Notes: a model not told the origin generated them from the letters alone. A DNA stretch of 64,000 nt from Sphingobium sp. CR2-8 (GCF_035818615.1 NZ_JAYKZY010000002.1:1056501-1120500), one strand, 5' to 3'; numbered from the stretch's first letter, positions 10,811-20,484 are shown. Numbers and translations are program-made.

Positions 10811-13585
10811 TCAGAGCGAGAAATTCACGCCGACGCGGAAGGTCCGACCGATCGCATCGAAGTCGGAAATGCCAGATGCGCTGTTCGCGACATAGGGGTT
10901 TATCAGCTTGTTGAAGACATTGGTCACGCTCAGATACCATTCGGCATCCTTGCCACCCATGTCGACCTTCGCCCCCACGCGGGTATCGACCAAAATCTGA
11001 CCCTTGAAGTTGCGCTGCGGCAGGTCGGTTGCCGCCGTACCCTTGTCGAATGCGCCGCCGCCAATATACCGGGCCTGATTGAACAGCGAGAAGCGGCCCA
11101 TCTGCAGGTCGACCTGACCCGTGGCGCGCCAATGCGGCGCTACGCCGACCTGGCCCGCGCGATCCACTGGCCTGACACCGGGTGTTTCCTGGATATAGCG
11201 GTCGATATAATTGCCCAACAGGCGGGTGTTGAGCATTGCGCCATCGCGCAGCCAGTCGGCACCAACGCGATAGCTTGCCTCGAAATCGATGCCGCGCGTC
11301 TTGAACGAAGCGAGGTTCTTGGTCGCCACGTCGATCTGCGTCAGCACCCCGCTGGCATCACGATAGACAAAGGCGCATGATTCCGCGCTGCCATTTCTAC
11401 AGTCTTCCAGTGTCTGCTGGAAGGACAGGGAAGCGATCGCGTCCTTGATCTTGATGTCGTAGAAATCGACCGACAGGTTGAAGTTGCGCAGGAACGATGG
11501 CGAATAGACGAAACCAAAGGTCAGCGTCTGGGCAATTTCCGGACGCAGATTGCGGTTGCCGGTGACGACGGAGCGGACATTGGTCGCCGTCGTGCCGGTG
11601 ATCACGTCAAATACGGTCGGCTGATAGCTGGTCGTACCGCGCTGGTAGAGTTCGTACAGGCTGGGCGCGCGAATATCACGCGAGCGGGTGCCGCGAACAC
11701 GCAGGTCGTCGAACAATTGCCAGGTAAGGCCGGCCTTCCATGTGGTGACTACGCCGCTGGTGCTGTAATCGGTACGACGAACCGCACCGTTGAAGTTCAA
11801 ATCCTGAATCAGCGGCAAATCCTTTGCCAACGGAATGTTCAGCTCCAGGAAGGCTTCCTTCACATTATATTTGCCGCTCTGCGCCTTGGCATTGCCGACG
11901 CGATAGGCGCCTTCGGCATTGGTGACGGGATTGAAGGCTTCCGACAGGGGATCGACCACCTGGTTGAAGCTCTGCCGACGATATTCGACGCCAGTGGCAA
12001 AGCCCAGATCGCCAGCCCACAGGGTAACGGGGTTCCCTGCGATCGATGCGGCAGCGACATATTCCTTGAACACCTGATCGGCGGTGTTGGTGCCGGTGAC
12101 ATAGTTCAGCGCGGCCGGGGACACGGAATTGTTGCCGAATACGTTGATCGGCACGCATCCGTTGGTCGGATTGGTCAGCGTCGAGCGACAGACGATCTGG
12201 CCGCTGCTGTTGCGTACCGCATCTGAGGCATTCACATAATTGGCCTGGAGCAGGTTGTTGGACAGCGACAGGTTACGTTCGTTGCGCGCCGCCTCACCAT
12301 ACACATTCCACTTGAGGTCGCCGAATATGGAACCTTCGGCGCCCAGCACGCCACGGAAGGTTTCATTGACGACGTTGACATGGGTGCGCGGCAGGTCGGT
12401 GTCATAACGGCCCATGGTCAGCGTCGACCCGACCGGCATCCGCGCGGCCCAGCCGGCGGGCAGATAGGCGTTGTCGCGCTGGATCCGCAACGCCGTGGTG
12501 CCGATTTGGTTGGAATAGGAACCAACCTGGTAGTTGACCTCCGTATGGCCGTAATTGCCCTCGAAGAACAGGCTGGTGGCATCGCTCAGATCATAAGCCA
12601 GACGTGTATAGCCAATCCGCTTTTCCAGCCCGGCAATGAGCGGCGCAAACTGGGTGATCGGGCCACTGCCGCCGACCATGGTGGAACCGGTGCGCAACGA
12701 ACCATATTGGAAAGCGACGGGATTGCCGTTGGCATCGAACGTCGATCCTGCGATGCCCGCCGGGCCTGCGGTGATCAGCCCGCCAAAGGCCGCATTGGCT
12801 GCGCGAATGTCGCAGGCAAAGATGCGCGAAGAGGCGTTGCCCGATCCTGCCGGTACGGAAATCGGACCACAGCTCTGGCGCGAGAAGCCACGCGTGATAC
12901 GATCATCCTGCCCTTCGTTGCGAAAAAATTCGCCGCTCAGCAGGAAATGGAGCCGACCGCCGGCCAGGCTGGTGCCATAGGCGAATTCCGCCTTCTGCTC
13001 GCCATTGTCACCAAAGGTGGTGATACCTGCTTGCAGGTTCGCCTTGAAGCCTTCGAACTTCTTGTTGATGATGAAGTTGACGACGCCGCCCACCGCGTCC
13101 GATCCATAAGCCGCAGATGCGCCGCCGGTAACGACTTCGACCCGCTCGACCAGCGCCTGCGGGAACAGGTTGGTGTCCACCTGACCGCTACCGTCGTTCG
13201 GGATGAAGCGGCGGCCGTCGAACAGCGTCAGCGTACGTGTGCTGCCCAGGTTCCGAAGATTGAGATAGGCGCCGCCCTGACCGCTGGAGGTCTGCGCGCC
13301 GCGAGGCCCGGTCGACCCGGAAAGAGCCGGAAGCTGCTTGAGTGCTTCACCCAGCGTGGTGGGAACGGCAGCATTCAACTGGGCCGTGCTGGTGACGGTG
13401 ACAGGCGTCGGACGGTTGAAGCCACCGGTAGGGATGCGACTGCCCGTAACGACGATGTCGCTTTCGGCGTTGGCCTGTTCTGCCTGTTGAGCCTCCTGCT
13501 CGGGCGCACCCTGCGCCAGAGCGGCCGTGCTTGTCAAAAGGGCCAGCGCCGATACGCCGCCCAAAGCGGCAAAGCGATTAATCAT
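10811..13585 (-). CDS. TonB-dependent outer-membrane receptor
   Basis: A 924-residue receptor for uptake of an oligosaccharide across the outer membrane, powered by TonB-ExbBD. It has a signal peptide (ALALLTSTAALAQG), a TonB-box region near SDIVVTGSRIP, a plug domain (LGEALKQLPALSG ... RVEVVTGGASAAYGSDAVGG), and a 22-stranded barrel ending RTFRVGVNFSL. A strong GGGGAGGAA ribosome-binding site precedes ATG 13585. It lies between the UxuA-like gene and the sugar porter in a catabolic locus, so a carbohydrate ligand is likely; no metal or siderophore genes are nearby. Confidence 0.96.
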   Translation of the reverse strand: MINRFAALGGVSALALLTSTAALAQGAPEQEAQQAEQANAESDIVVTGSRIPTGGFNRPTPVTVTSTAQLNAAVPTTLGEALKQLPALSGSTGPRGAQTSSGQGGAYLNLRNLGSTRTLTLFDGRRFIPNDGSGQVDTNLFPQALVERVEVVTGGASAAYGSDAVGGVVNFIINKKFEGFKANLQAGITTFGDNGEQKAEFAYGTSLAGGRLHFLLSGEFFRNEGQDDRITRGFSRQSCGPISVPAGSGNASSRIFACDIRAANAAFGGLITAGPAGIAGSTFDANGNPVAFQYGSLRTGSTMVGGSGPITQFAPLIAGLEKRIGYTRLAYDLSDATSLFFEGNYGHTEVNYQVGSYSNQIGTTALRIQRDNAYLPAGWAARMPVGSTLTMGRYDTDLPRTHVNVVNETFRGVLGAEGSIFGDLKWNVYGEAARNERNLSLSNNLLQANYVNASDAVRNSSGQIVCRSTLTNPTNGCVPINVFGNNSVSPAALNYVTGTNTADQVFKEYVAAASIAGNPVTLWAGDLGFATGVEYRRQSFNQVVDPLSEAFNPVTNAEGAYRVGNAKAQSGKYNVKEAFLELNIPLAKDLPLIQDLNFNGAVRRTDYSTSGVVTTWKAGLTWQLFDDLRVRGTRSRDIRAPSLYELYQRGTTSYQPTVFDVITGTTATNVRSVVTGNRNLRPEIAQTLTFGFVYSPSFLRNFNLSVDFYDIKIKDAIASLSFQQTLEDCRNGSAESCAFVYRDASGVLTQIDVATKNLASFKTRGIDFEASYRVGADWLRDGAMLNTRLLGNYIDRYIQETPGVRPVDRAGQVGVAPHWRATGQVDLQMGRFSLFNQARYIGGGAFDKGTAATDLPQRNFKGQILVDTRVGAKVDMGGKDAEWYLSVTNVFNKLINPYVANSASGISDFDAIGRTFRVGVNFSL

Positions 13586-13635
13586 GAGTATTCCTCCCCG
13601 GAATTTTTAAAGAATGATGGATAAAATGAAGTGAA

Positions 13636-14781
13636 TCAGGAAAGACGCTGGGCTGATTGCAGCAGCCCGCGAATATAGCCGTAACAAAAGGCGAAGTTTT
13701 CGGCGCGCGGCGTCCAGACGGGTTGGCCATTGACGACCTGGGGGTCGTCCATGCCCGGGACATGGTCAGGCATGATCATGCCGTCATAGCCGACCTCGGC
13801 ATAGACCTGCAGCGCCTTGACCATGTCGATGTCGCCTTCGTCCGGAAAGCTCTCGTTGAACTTGCCCCGATGACCCTGAATGTTGCGGAAATGGACGTTG
13901 AAGATCTTCTTACGCGACCCGAACCAGCGGATCACATCGAAAATCTGCCTGGCAGGATCGGTCAGATTCTCGCACACGGAACCCTGACAGAAATTGAGCC
14001 CATGATAGGGGCTTTCATTGATCTGGACGAAGCGTTGCAGCCCCTCCACGGTCCCCAAGACGTTGGTAATGCCCTGATAGCCGCCGGGCGGCGTGCCCGG
14101 ATCCTGGGGATGACAGGCGATGCGGACCTTCGTTTCATTGGCGACCGGCACGATGCGGTCCAGAAAATAGGTGATGCGCTCCCAGAAAAGGTCGGCGTCG
14201 ACCACCCCTGCGCGGGTCAACGGGGTCGCGGGCTTGGCCTTTGACTCATCCCAGCCGAAATAATGCGAGCCGCCCCGGCCAGGGACCGGATCGGTGCGAA
14301 GCACACCGAGCATGCTCATATTATATTTGACCGCAGGGATACCGGCCTTGGCGCAGTTGCGTAACGTCGTTGCAAAGGCTTCGATATCGCGATCGCGATC
14401 TGGGCCGCCCAGCATGATGGCGGGGCGCTTCTCCCTGTCGATATGGGTCGAATCCAGCATTTCGGGATGCAACATGTCAAGGCTAAGGCCATGACGCTCC
14501 GCCATTTTGCGTAGCGCCACCAGTTCATCGACCGTGGGATAGGCGCGACCATCGGCAACGGTTGCGCGGGCGCAGATATTGGTGACGCCGAACCGGGCGA
14601 AGTCGGCGAAATGCGCATCGGACGATGGCATGCTCTGGCAGCCCAGCTTCATCAGATAGGGATGGACAGCCGACGGGCGCGCGGATTTCACTGGCTTGGC
14701 GCCTGCACCATCGGCAGCACCCGACCCCAAAGCCATGGGCAGCATCGTGCCCGAAGCTAATATGAATGTCCTGCGGTCCAT
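13636..14781 (-). CDS. Tat-signal mannonate dehydratase-like (UxuA family) protein
   Basis: A 381-residue protein resembling D-mannonate dehydratase, which converts D-mannonate to 2-keto-3-deoxygluconate in hexuronate breakdown. Metal and substrate motifs of that TIM-barrel family are visible: AVKYNMSMLGVLRTD, RIACHPQDPGTPPGG (UxuA CHPDDPP), GLNFCQGSVCEN and NVHFRNIQG, plus a C-terminal MPDHVPGMD. Unlike cytosolic UxuA it begins MDRRTFILASG, a twin-arginine export signal, so it is probably periplasmic. I chose ATG 14781 because GGAGAG lies 6 bases upstream and the Tat motif starts there. It heads the receptor/porter/hydrolase gene set. The exact reaction outside the cytoplasm is unknown; it may be a sugar-acid dehydratase or epimerase of the same fold. 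Confidence 0.8.
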   Translation of the reverse strand: MDRRTFILASGTMLPMALGSGAADGAGAKPVKSARPSAVHPYLMKLGCQSMPSSDAHFADFARFGVTNICARATVADGRAYPTVDELVALRKMAERHGLSLDMLHPEMLDSTHIDREKRPAIMLGGPDRDRDIEAFATTLRNCAKAGIPAVKYNMSMLGVLRTDPVPGRGGSHYFGWDESKAKPATPLTRAGVVDADLFWERITYFLDRIVPVANETKVRIACHPQDPGTPPGGYQGITNVLGTVEGLQRFVQINESPYHGLNFCQGSVCENLTDPARQIFDVIRWFGSRKKIFNVHFRNIQGHRGKFNESFPDEGDIDMVKALQVYAEVGYDGMIMPDHVPGMDDPQVVNGQPVWTPRAENFAFCYGYIRGLLQSAQRLS

Positions 14782-14847
14782 AATCTCTCCATCAACCGCC
14801 CTGAGAAGGCCGGCGTCTTGCCACACGCTTCTTTGGCGACCCAATGA

Positions 14848-14872
14848 CAATGGAAATGTCGAAAAACCATTG
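14848..14872. promoter_or_regulatory. Candidate operator upstream of the sugar operon
   Basis: Inverted repeat CAATGG-N13-CCATTG lies 67-91 bases upstream of the UxuA-like start codon, where an operator or activator site is expected. Short arms make chance possible; no cognate regulator is encoded in the window. Confidence 0.25.
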
Positions 14873-15226
14873 CCAATTATGGATCGATCGATGCCAAGCG
14901 GACAATCTGCCTTAGGCTGCCAGCGCGAATGATTTTTCTGTTGGTTTGATAATCCGTGGTCCTCAGCCGCGCGTCGCTGCCCGGTTCAATCCAATTACTG
15001 CATCGATTGCCTTATGAATTGGGTTTGATCGCCCATCGTCCAGCCGATAGGTGGCGGGCGACAAAGGCAGAGCTGATGTCTTCAGCTTTGCCCGTCGTCA
15101 GTGGATATGGCGGCAGCCGCCTCTCAAGCCAGTCGGTCTGGTTCGCGATCGCTCTGCACGGCGATTGCCGAACTGCGCTGGTTCGGGCTGGAGGTAATGC
15201 GCTCCGACTATCCACTGGAACAAAGC

Positions 15227-15258
15227 GGCCGGCAGGTTCCTTATCGAGCCTGCCGGCC
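15227..15258 (-). terminator. Terminator-like hairpin after the ROK kinase gene
   Basis: Perfect 10-bp arms GGCCGGCAGG / CCTGCCGGCC with a 12-base loop, 22 bases past the ROK stop. On the minus strand the stem is followed by GCTTTGTT, a weak T-tract. Confidence 0.55.
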
Positions 15259-15280
15259 ATAGGGGCCATCGCCTACATCC

Positions 15281-16168
15281 TTACATCGCCTGCCGTTCCG
15301 CCAGAAGATAGGCGCCAATCAGCCCCGGCGGCTCGACACAGACAGGCGGCACAATTCTTTGCGCCATCGCTTCGGCGCTTGTGGCGGCGCTGAAATAGCC
15401 GGCGAGCAACTCGGCGGTGCGCGCATGGATCAATGGAAACAGGCGCTGCTGCTTCATGACGCCGCCGCCCAGCACGATCCGCTCCGGCGCCATCGTGAGG
15501 AACAGCGTCACGCAAAGCTGCGACAGATAATATGATTCGACTTCCCAGAAAGGATGATCGTCTGGGAAGTGCGATGGCGTCTCACCCCAAACCGCGGACA
15601 CGGCCGGCCCGCTGGCCAGACCCTCCAGACAATCGCCATGGAAGGGACAGACGCCCGCAAATCCCTCATGCATCGGATGCCGACGTGGCAGGATATGCCC
15701 CGCTTCGGGATGGCCGACCCCATGGACGGGCTGCCCACCACTGACGAGGCCAATGCCTATCCCTGTGCCCACGGTGACATACGCCAACTGGGAGATATGT
15801 GACCCAGCCGCAGCGGCCTCGGCAAGGGCGGCGGCGTTTACATCCGTGTCGATCACGACAGGGACATCGAGGATCGCCCTCGTACGCGCGACCATGTCCG
15901 CGCCATCCCATTGCCGTTTAGGTGTCGCCAATATTTGGCCGTATCGATCGGATGTCGTACGCAACTCCACCGGTCCGAAGCTGCCGATGCCGATCCCCTC
16001 GATCGCCCCATGGTGTTGCACTCGCTGGAAAAAGGAAGCGACATCGGCAAAGGTCGAGTCTGGATCGCGTGTCGGGATCGTCACTGTCTCGATCGACCCG
16101 GAATCAGCGTTACCAATTCCGCAAACAAACTTCGTTCCGCCCGCTTCGATGGCGCCGTAGATGGTCAT
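15281..16168 (-). CDS. ROK family sugar kinase (fructokinase-like)
   Basis: A 295-residue ROK kinase phosphorylating a hexose with ATP. Visible are the N-terminal phosphate-binding AIEAGGTKFVC, GIGSFGP, the catalytic region VVIDTDVNAAALAEA with the base Asp, TVGTGIGIGLV, the ROK zinc site GHPEAGHILP ... CPFHGDCLEGLASGPA, and LGGGVMKQ. The pattern is closest to bacterial fructokinases of the GmuE/YdhR type. ATG 16168 was chosen for the preceding AAGGAC and the family N-terminus; the frame is open 19 codons further upstream. It is oriented with the sugar locus but separated from it by about 500 bases and a hairpin, so it probably has its own promoter. Confidence 0.9.
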   Translation of the reverse strand: MTIYGAIEAGGTKFVCGIGNADSGSIETVTIPTRDPDSTFADVASFFQRVQHHGAIEGIGIGSFGPVELRTTSDRYGQILATPKRQWDGADMVARTRAILDVPVVIDTDVNAAALAEAAAAGSHISQLAYVTVGTGIGIGLVSGGQPVHGVGHPEAGHILPRRHPMHEGFAGVCPFHGDCLEGLASGPAVSAVWGETPSHFPDDHPFWEVESYYLSQLCVTLFLTMAPERIVLGGGVMKQQRLFPLIHARTAELLAGYFSAATSAEAMAQRIVPPVCVEPPGLIGAYLLAERQAM

Positions 16169-16250
16169 ATATTTGTCCTTGCTTGGGCAAATTCTCTGAC
16201 AAGAATTTGGCCGTTCCGGGCCCATTATGAAATGCTCTGGGAGAGGATTT

Positions 16251-16327
16251 TGGTGACCCCGGCTGGATTCGAACCAGCGACCATTCGCTTAGAAGGCGAA
16301 TGCTCTATCCAACTGAGCTACGGGGCC
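16251..16327 (-). tRNA. tRNA-Arg(TCT)
   Basis: The minus strand folds as a complete tRNA: acceptor GGCCCCG with CGGGGTC, D arm GCTCAGTTGGATAGAGC, anticodon stem TTCGC/GCGAA around loop CTTCTAA (anticodon TCT), T arm GCTGGTTCGAATCCAGC, discriminator A and encoded CCA. Length 77 including CCA. Confidence 0.97.
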
Positions 16328-16384
16328 GTGCGCGTGCCGCGATAGCGAGGGAGCGCGCCGCTTGCAATCACCTGACCACAGGAT

Positions 16385-17116
16385 ATGCAGGAGCATATGA
16401 GCGATGGGGCGGTTCACAAAATCGGGGCAGGCGCGCTGGGCACGCGCCCGCTGCGTTATTATGATTTTTTCATGGCGGCCTTCGTCACCATCCTGCTGCT
16501 GTCCAACCTGATCGGCGCGGCCAAGCTGGCGACGCTGGGCGGCTTCACTTTCGGCGCGGGTATCCTCTTCTTCCCGTTGGGCTATGTCATCGGCGACGTG
16601 CTGACCGAAGTCTATGGCTATGCCCGCGCGCGCCGCTGCGTCTGGGCCGGGTTCGGCGCGATGCTGTTCATGGCGGTGATGAGCTGGGTGGTCGTGGCCC
16701 TGCCGCCCGCAGACGGCTGGCCCGACCAGAAAGCCTATGAAACCGTGTTTGGCAGCACATGGCGCATCGTTTTCGCCTCGCTCGTCGCCTTCTGGGCCGG
16801 GGAGTTCGCCAACAGTTTCGTCATGGCCCGGATGAAGCTGCTGACGCAGGGGCGGCATCTATGGATGCGCACCATCGGCTCCACGATCGTGGGGCAGGGG
16901 GTGGACAGCCTCCTCTTCTACCCGCTCGCCTTTCTGGGCAACTGGACCCACACGCAGGTGCTGACCGTGATGGTCACCAACTGGGCGATGAAGGTCGGCT
17001 GGGAAGCGCTGCTGACGCCCGTCACCTATCTGGTGGTCAACAGCCTGAAACGGCGCGAAGGGCTGGACGTCTATGACGAAGGCACCGATTTCACGCCCTT
17101 CCGCACACGGCTCTGA
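16385..17116 (+). CDS. Queuosine precursor transporter (YhhQ/VUT family)
   Basis: A 243-residue integral membrane protein of the DUF165/VUT family; the E. coli member YhhQ imports preQ0/preQ1 for tRNA queuosine synthesis. Evidence: RPLRYYDFFMAAFVTILLLSN at the start, PLGYVIGDVLTEVYGYARARR (family signature), WAGEFANSFVMARMK, and TIVGQGVDSLLFYPLAF, with six hydrophobic segments. Two ATGs are possible (16385 and 16397); AGGAG at 16389-16393 is too close to the second to decide. It lies just beyond a tRNA gene and converges on truA, a loose tRNA-modification grouping. Confidence 0.9.
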   Translation: MQEHMSDGAVHKIGAGALGTRPLRYYDFFMAAFVTILLLSNLIGAAKLATLGGFTFGAGILFFPLGYVIGDVLTEVYGYARARRCVWAGFGAMLFMAVMSWVVVALPPADGWPDQKAYETVFGSTWRIVFASLVAFWAGEFANSFVMARMKLLTQGRHLWMRTIGSTIVGQGVDSLLFYPLAFLGNWTHTQVLTVMVTNWAMKVGWEALLTPVTYLVVNSLKRREGLDVYDEGTDFTPFRTRL

Positions 17117-17119
17117 CGA

Positions 17120-17866
17120 CTATTCGCCGGGATAGGCCGCCCGCACGAAATACAGTCCGTCCGGCGGTGCGTTGAGGCCCAGCGCCGCCCGGTCCTTCGC
17201 CTCCAGCGCCGCGCGCAGATCGTCGGCGGACCATCGTCCCATGCCCACCATCGCCAGGCACCCGACCATCGATCGCACCTGATGATGCAGGAAGGATCGC
17301 GCTGCGGCGTGGACGGCGATCCGATCGCCATCCCGCACCACGTCCAGCCGGTCGATCGACTTGACCGGACTTTGCGCCTGGCAATGGGCCGACCGGAACG
17401 TCGTGAAATCATGCCGTCCCACCAGTATCTGCGCCGCATCGTGCATCGCTGCGGCGTTGAGCGGCTGGATCACCCGCCACACCAGACCCCGTTCGAATGT
17501 CAACGGCGCGCGGCGATTGGCGATCCGATAGACATAGGATCGCCCAACGCAGGAAAAGCGCGCATGCCAATCGTCCGCAACGGTTTCGCATGCCAGGATC
17601 GCGACCGGCGCGGGGCGCATGCGCGCGTTGATCGCCTCCATCAGGCGAAATGGCGCAATAGTCTTCGCAATCTCCGCATGGGCGCGCATCGCCAGGCCAT
17701 GGACGCCCGCGTCCGTCCGGCCCGCCGCATGGATGACGGCGCGTTCTCCGGTTACGGCGAAGATCGCATCCTCGATCGTCTGCTGCACGCTCGGCCCATG
17801 CGTCTGCCGCTGCCAGCCCATGAAGGGGCGGCCGTCAAATTCGACGGTGAACGCATAGCGGGTCAT
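17120..17866 (-). CDS. truA: tRNA pseudouridine(38-40) synthase TruA
   Basis: A 248-residue pseudouridine synthase that modifies uridines 38-40 in the anticodon stem-loop. Diagnostic motifs: YDG-like [16 protein letters not shown] at the N-terminus, GRTDAGVHG with the catalytic Asp, HDFTTFRSA, and [12 protein letters not shown]. Length is typical. It begins 3 bases after the fmt stop, so fmt-truA form an operon, an arrangement common in alphaproteobacteria (often with def nearby, as here). Confidence 0.97.
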   Translation of the reverse strand: MTRYAFTVEFDGRPFMGWQRQTHGPSVQQTIEDAIFAVTGERAVIHAAGRTDAGVHGLAMRAHAEIAKTIAPFRLMEAINARMRPAPVAILACETVADDWHARFSCVGRSYVYRIANRRAPLTFERGLVWRVIQPLNAAAMHDAAQILVGRHDFTTFRSAHCQAQSPVKSIDRLDVVRDGDRIAVHAAARSFLHHQVRSMVGCLAMVGMGRWSADDLRAALEAKDRAALGLNAPPDGLYFVRAAYPGE

Positions 17867-17869
17867 GGT

Positions 17870-18778
17870 TCAGGCGTCGACCCGGCTTCCTGCGGGCATG
17901 TCGTACCCGCGCAGCAATTCGCCCGGCGACATCGCGCCTTTGCCCGCGCGCTGCACCAGTGTCGGGCGGATCGCATCATGGCCGCAGCCGATCAGCAGAC
18001 TGTCGTCCAGCAATGCGCCCGCCGGGCCTGCATGATGCTCGATATGCGCCGCCAATATGCGGAACCGTTCGCCGCGATATTCGAAGAAGGCGCCGGGAAA
18101 GGGGTTGAAGGCGCGCACCTGTCGTTCGACCCGATGCGCATCCTGCGCAAAGTCGATCCGCGCCTCCGCCTTATCGATCTTGGACGCATAGGTGACGCCA
18201 TCGTCCGGCTGGGCCATGGGCGGATGCAGGGACAGGTCGTCCAGCACCTCGACCATCAGCTCCGCGCCCGCCTGCGCCAGTTCGGCGGTCAGGACGCCCG
18301 CGGTCTTATCCTCGATCGGGGTGACATGCTTGGCGCGCATCGGCCCGGTGTCGAGGCCCGCTTCCATGTCCATGATCGTGACGCCGGTGATATTGTCGCC
18401 GGACAGGATCGCCCGCTGGATCGGCGCCGCACCGCGCCAGCGCGGCAATAGCGACGCATGGATGTTCATGCAGCCATGGCGCGGCGCGTCCAGAACGGCG
18501 CGGGGCAGGATCAGCCCATAGGCGGCCACTACCGCGACATCGGCGTCTAGTGCGGCGAAGGCGGCCTGCACGTCCGCGTCCTTCAGCGACACCGGCGTGC
18601 GCACTTCTATCCCCAAAGCCTCCGCGCGGGTCTGGACCGGGGAGGCGCGCAATCCCTTGCCCCGACCGGCGGGGCGGGGCGGCTGGCTATAGACCGCGAC
18701 GACGTCGTGACCCGCCTTTACCAGCGCATCGAGCGCGGGAACGGCGAAATCGGGGGTGCCCATGTAGATAATACGCAT
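17870..18778 (-). CDS. fmt: Methionyl-tRNA formyltransferase
   Basis: A 302-residue enzyme that formylates initiator Met-tRNA using 10-formyl-THF. Motifs: [18 protein letters not shown] at the N-terminus, the catalytic [19 protein letters not shown] (Asn-His of the HxSLLP motif), [15 protein letters not shown], and a C-terminal OB-like domain ([13 protein letters not shown]). Start ATG 18778 matches the family N-terminus. It is divergent from recR with about 54 bases between starts, so the two promoters must lie back to back. Confidence 0.97.
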   Translation of the reverse strand: MRIIYMGTPDFAVPALDALVKAGHDVVAVYSQPPRPAGRGKGLRASPVQTRAEALGIEVRTPVSLKDADVQAAFAALDADVAVVAAYGLILPRAVLDAPRHGCMNIHASLLPRWRGAAPIQRAILSGDNITGVTIMDMEAGLDTGPMRAKHVTPIEDKTAGVLTAELAQAGAELMVEVLDDLSLHPPMAQPDDGVTYASKIDKAEARIDFAQDAHRVERQVRAFNPFPGAFFEYRGERFRILAAHIEHHAGPAGALLDDSLLIGCGHDAIRPTLVQRAGKGAMSPGELLRGYDMPAGSRVDA

Positions 18779-18832
18779 GACCGATGCTCAAACCTCTTGT
18801 CGGGACGACTTGCAAGCCCTTATCTCGGTTCC

Positions 18833-19429
18833 ATGGCATCCCCGGAAATCGAGACGCTCACCCAGGCCCTGTCCCGCTTGCCCGGGCTTGGCCCGCGTTC
18901 GGCGCGGCGCGCGGTGCTGCACCTGCTCAAGAAGCGCGAAGGCGCGATGGAGCCGCTGCTGCGCGCGCTGGAGGCGGTGAACGAACGGCTCGTGACCTGC
19001 CATATCTGCGGCAATGTCGACACGGTCGATCCCTGCGGCATCTGCTGCGATCAACGCCGCGACCCGCGCGCGCTGTGCGTGGTGGAGGATGTGTCAGACC
19101 TCTGGGCGCTCGACAAGTCGCGCCTCTTCCTGGGCCGCTTCCATGTTCTGGGCGGGCGGCTGTCCGCGCTGGAGGGGGTTCGGCCCGAGGATCTGACGAT
19201 CGATGCGCTCGTCACCCGGCTGGAGCAGGGCGGCGTGGACGAAGTGGTGCTGGCGATGAACGCCACGCTGGAGGGGCAGACGACCGCCCATTATCTGGCC
19301 GAGCGGCTGGAGCGTTTCCCGATCCGCCTGACGCAACTGGCCCATGGCGTGCCCGTCGGCGGCGAACTCGACTATCTGGACGAAGGCACGCTGGCGCAGG
19401 CGCTGCGCGCGCGACGGCCGGTGGGGTAG
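18833..19429 (+). CDS. recR: Recombination mediator protein RecR
   Basis: A 198-residue DNA repair protein of the RecFOR pathway. It shows the N-terminal helix-hairpin-helix [20 protein letters not shown], the zinc finger [16 protein letters not shown], and a Toprim domain ([16 protein letters not shown] ... YHVLGG-like [13 protein letters not shown]), ending with the Walker-like [14 protein letters not shown] chose ATG 18833; the open frame continues upstream into the fmt promoter region without similarity. Confidence 0.97.
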   Translation: MASPEIETLTQALSRLPGLGPRSARRAVLHLLKKREGAMEPLLRALEAVNERLVTCHICGNVDTVDPCGICCDQRRDPRALCVVEDVSDLWALDKSRLFLGRFHVLGGRLSALEGVRPEDLTIDALVTRLEQGGVDEVVLAMNATLEGQTTAHYLAERLERFPIRLTQLAHGVPVGGELDYLDEGTLAQALRARRPVG

Positions 19430-19734
19430 GGGACAGGCGCTGTCCTACCGGACCGACGGCCACTAACCCTTGTGCGAGCATTGGCACGGCATCTCCACAC
19501 GTTCGTCCTGAGCCTGTCGAAGGACATTCCTTCTCTTTCAGGACTGTACGGGACAGATGAAAATAGTCGTAGACGCCATCCCAACCCGTAGATTTTATAG
19601 TTTAATTTCCTACTCTTGTTCGGATATTTCAAGATGTGCGGGAAATGTGTGAAGTTAAGCGGAACGCCGCCCCATCCGCACGCCGATCCAGGCAGCCGCT
19701 TGAAATAGCGCGCCGTTCCATCTATGTTCGGCAC
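19430..19734. other. Intergenic region with a degenerate palindromic repeat
   Basis: No gene seen in these 305 bases. Positions 19499-19524 carry GTTCGTCCTGAGCCTGTCGA, half of the palindrome found six times in this window, with only a poor opposing arm (TCAGGACTGTACGG). The remaining AT-rich stretch 19560-19640 probably contains the def promoter. Confidence 0.5.
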
Positions 19735-20265
19735 ATGGCAATCCTACCGATCCTTGAGGCGCCCGACCCGCGCCTGCGTACCATTTCGACCCCGGTCGAT
19801 GCGATCGACGATGATCTGCAACGGCTGATCGACGATATGTTCGAAACGATGTACGACGCGCCCGGCATCGGCCTGGCCGCGATCCAGGTCGGCGTGCCCA
19901 AGCGCGTTCTGGTCATGGACCTGCAGGAACCCGAATCGTACGAAGAAGACGCCAAGCCGGTCAAGAAGCCGATGGTCTTCATCAATCCGCAGATTCTCAA
20001 AGGGTCGGAGGAACTGTCCGTCTATCAGGAAGGCTGCCTGTCGGTCCCTGATCAATATGCCGAAGTGGAACGCCCCGCCGTCGTCCGCGCCAGCTGGATG
20101 GACCGCGACGGCCGCATCCATGAGGAGCAGCTGGAAGGCCTGCTCGCCACCTGCCTCCAGCACGAGATGGATCATCTGGAAGGCGTACTGTTCATCGACC
20201 ATCTGTCGCGCCTCAAGCGCGACATGCTGCTCAAGAAGCTGAACAAGGCCCGCCGCGCGGCCTGA
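19735..20265 (+). CDS. def: Peptide deformylase
   Basis: A 176-residue metalloprotease removing the N-formyl group from nascent proteins. All three motifs are present: [10 protein letters not shown] (motif 1), EGCLSVPD with the metal-binding Cys (motif 2), and QHEMDHLEG with the two His ligands and catalytic Glu (motif 3). ATG 19735 was chosen because the family starts [15 protein letters not shown]; 33 upstream in-frame codons show no conservation. An unusually clean terminator follows. Confidence 0.97.
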   Translation: MAILPILEAPDPRLRTISTPVDAIDDDLQRLIDDMFETMYDAPGIGLAAIQVGVPKRVLVMDLQEPESYEEDAKPVKKPMVFINPQILKGSEELSVYQEGCLSVPDQYAEVERPAVVRASWMDRDGRIHEEQLEGLLATCLQHEMDHLEGVLFIDHLSRLKRDMLLKKLNKARRAA

Positions 20266-20291
20266 TCGGCTGCGCAGCCACCGTCGCAATT

Positions 20292-20328
20292 AGAAGGCCT
20301 CCCCAATCGCTCGGGGAGGCCTTCTTTT
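20292..20328 (+). terminator. Rho-independent terminator after def
   Basis: Perfect 13-bp stem AGAAGGCCTCCCC / GGGGAGGCCTTCT with an 8-base loop followed by TTTTAT, 26 bases past the def stop. Confidence 0.93.
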
Positions 20329-20385
20329 ATGGTAGCAATGACGGATGTTATACCAAGTTGCGTTGATAGGAAGCTATAGCCAGTA

Positions 20386-20451
20386 GTTCCCCGGCGAAGG
20401 CCGGGGTCCAGTCCCGCGCTCAGACCTGGACCCCGGCCTTCGCCGGGGAAC
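20386..20451. repeat. 26-bp-arm palindrome (TTCCCCGGCGAAGGCCGGGG family)
   Basis: Perfect 26-bp inverted repeat (20386-20411 and 20426-20451) with a 14-base loop, between def and the end of phoB. A half-copy with one mismatch lies at 51771-51795. This is a different family from the GTTCG..CTGAGC repeats. It may also end phoB transcription. Confidence 0.8.
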
Positions 20452-20484
20452 CGCCTTATGGGTGAGCTTCATCGCATTCTTGTA

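Larger units (their letters stand above)
14782..15280. other. 499-bp intergenic region before the sugar locus
   Basis: No convincing gene. Both strands carry open frames of 78-145 codons but with arginine/serine-rich, shadow-like composition and no family match. It contains a terminator-like hairpin at 15227-15258 (end of the ROK kinase transcript) and a 6-bp inverted repeat at 14848-14872. The promoter of the UxuA-like/receptor/porter/hydrolase genes should lie in the 14782-14950 part, but I cannot assign a confident -35/-10 pair. No regulator gene is found beside it. Confidence 0.5.

Noticed and set aside
11132..13624. Plus-strand frames of up to 414 codons over the TonB receptor gene
   Set aside because: Antisense shadows; the receptor on the minus strand has signal peptide, plug and barrel signatures.
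15012..15269. 85-codon minus-strand frame in the 499-bp gap
   Set aside because: No ribosome-binding site, no family match, and it contains the ROK terminator hairpin.
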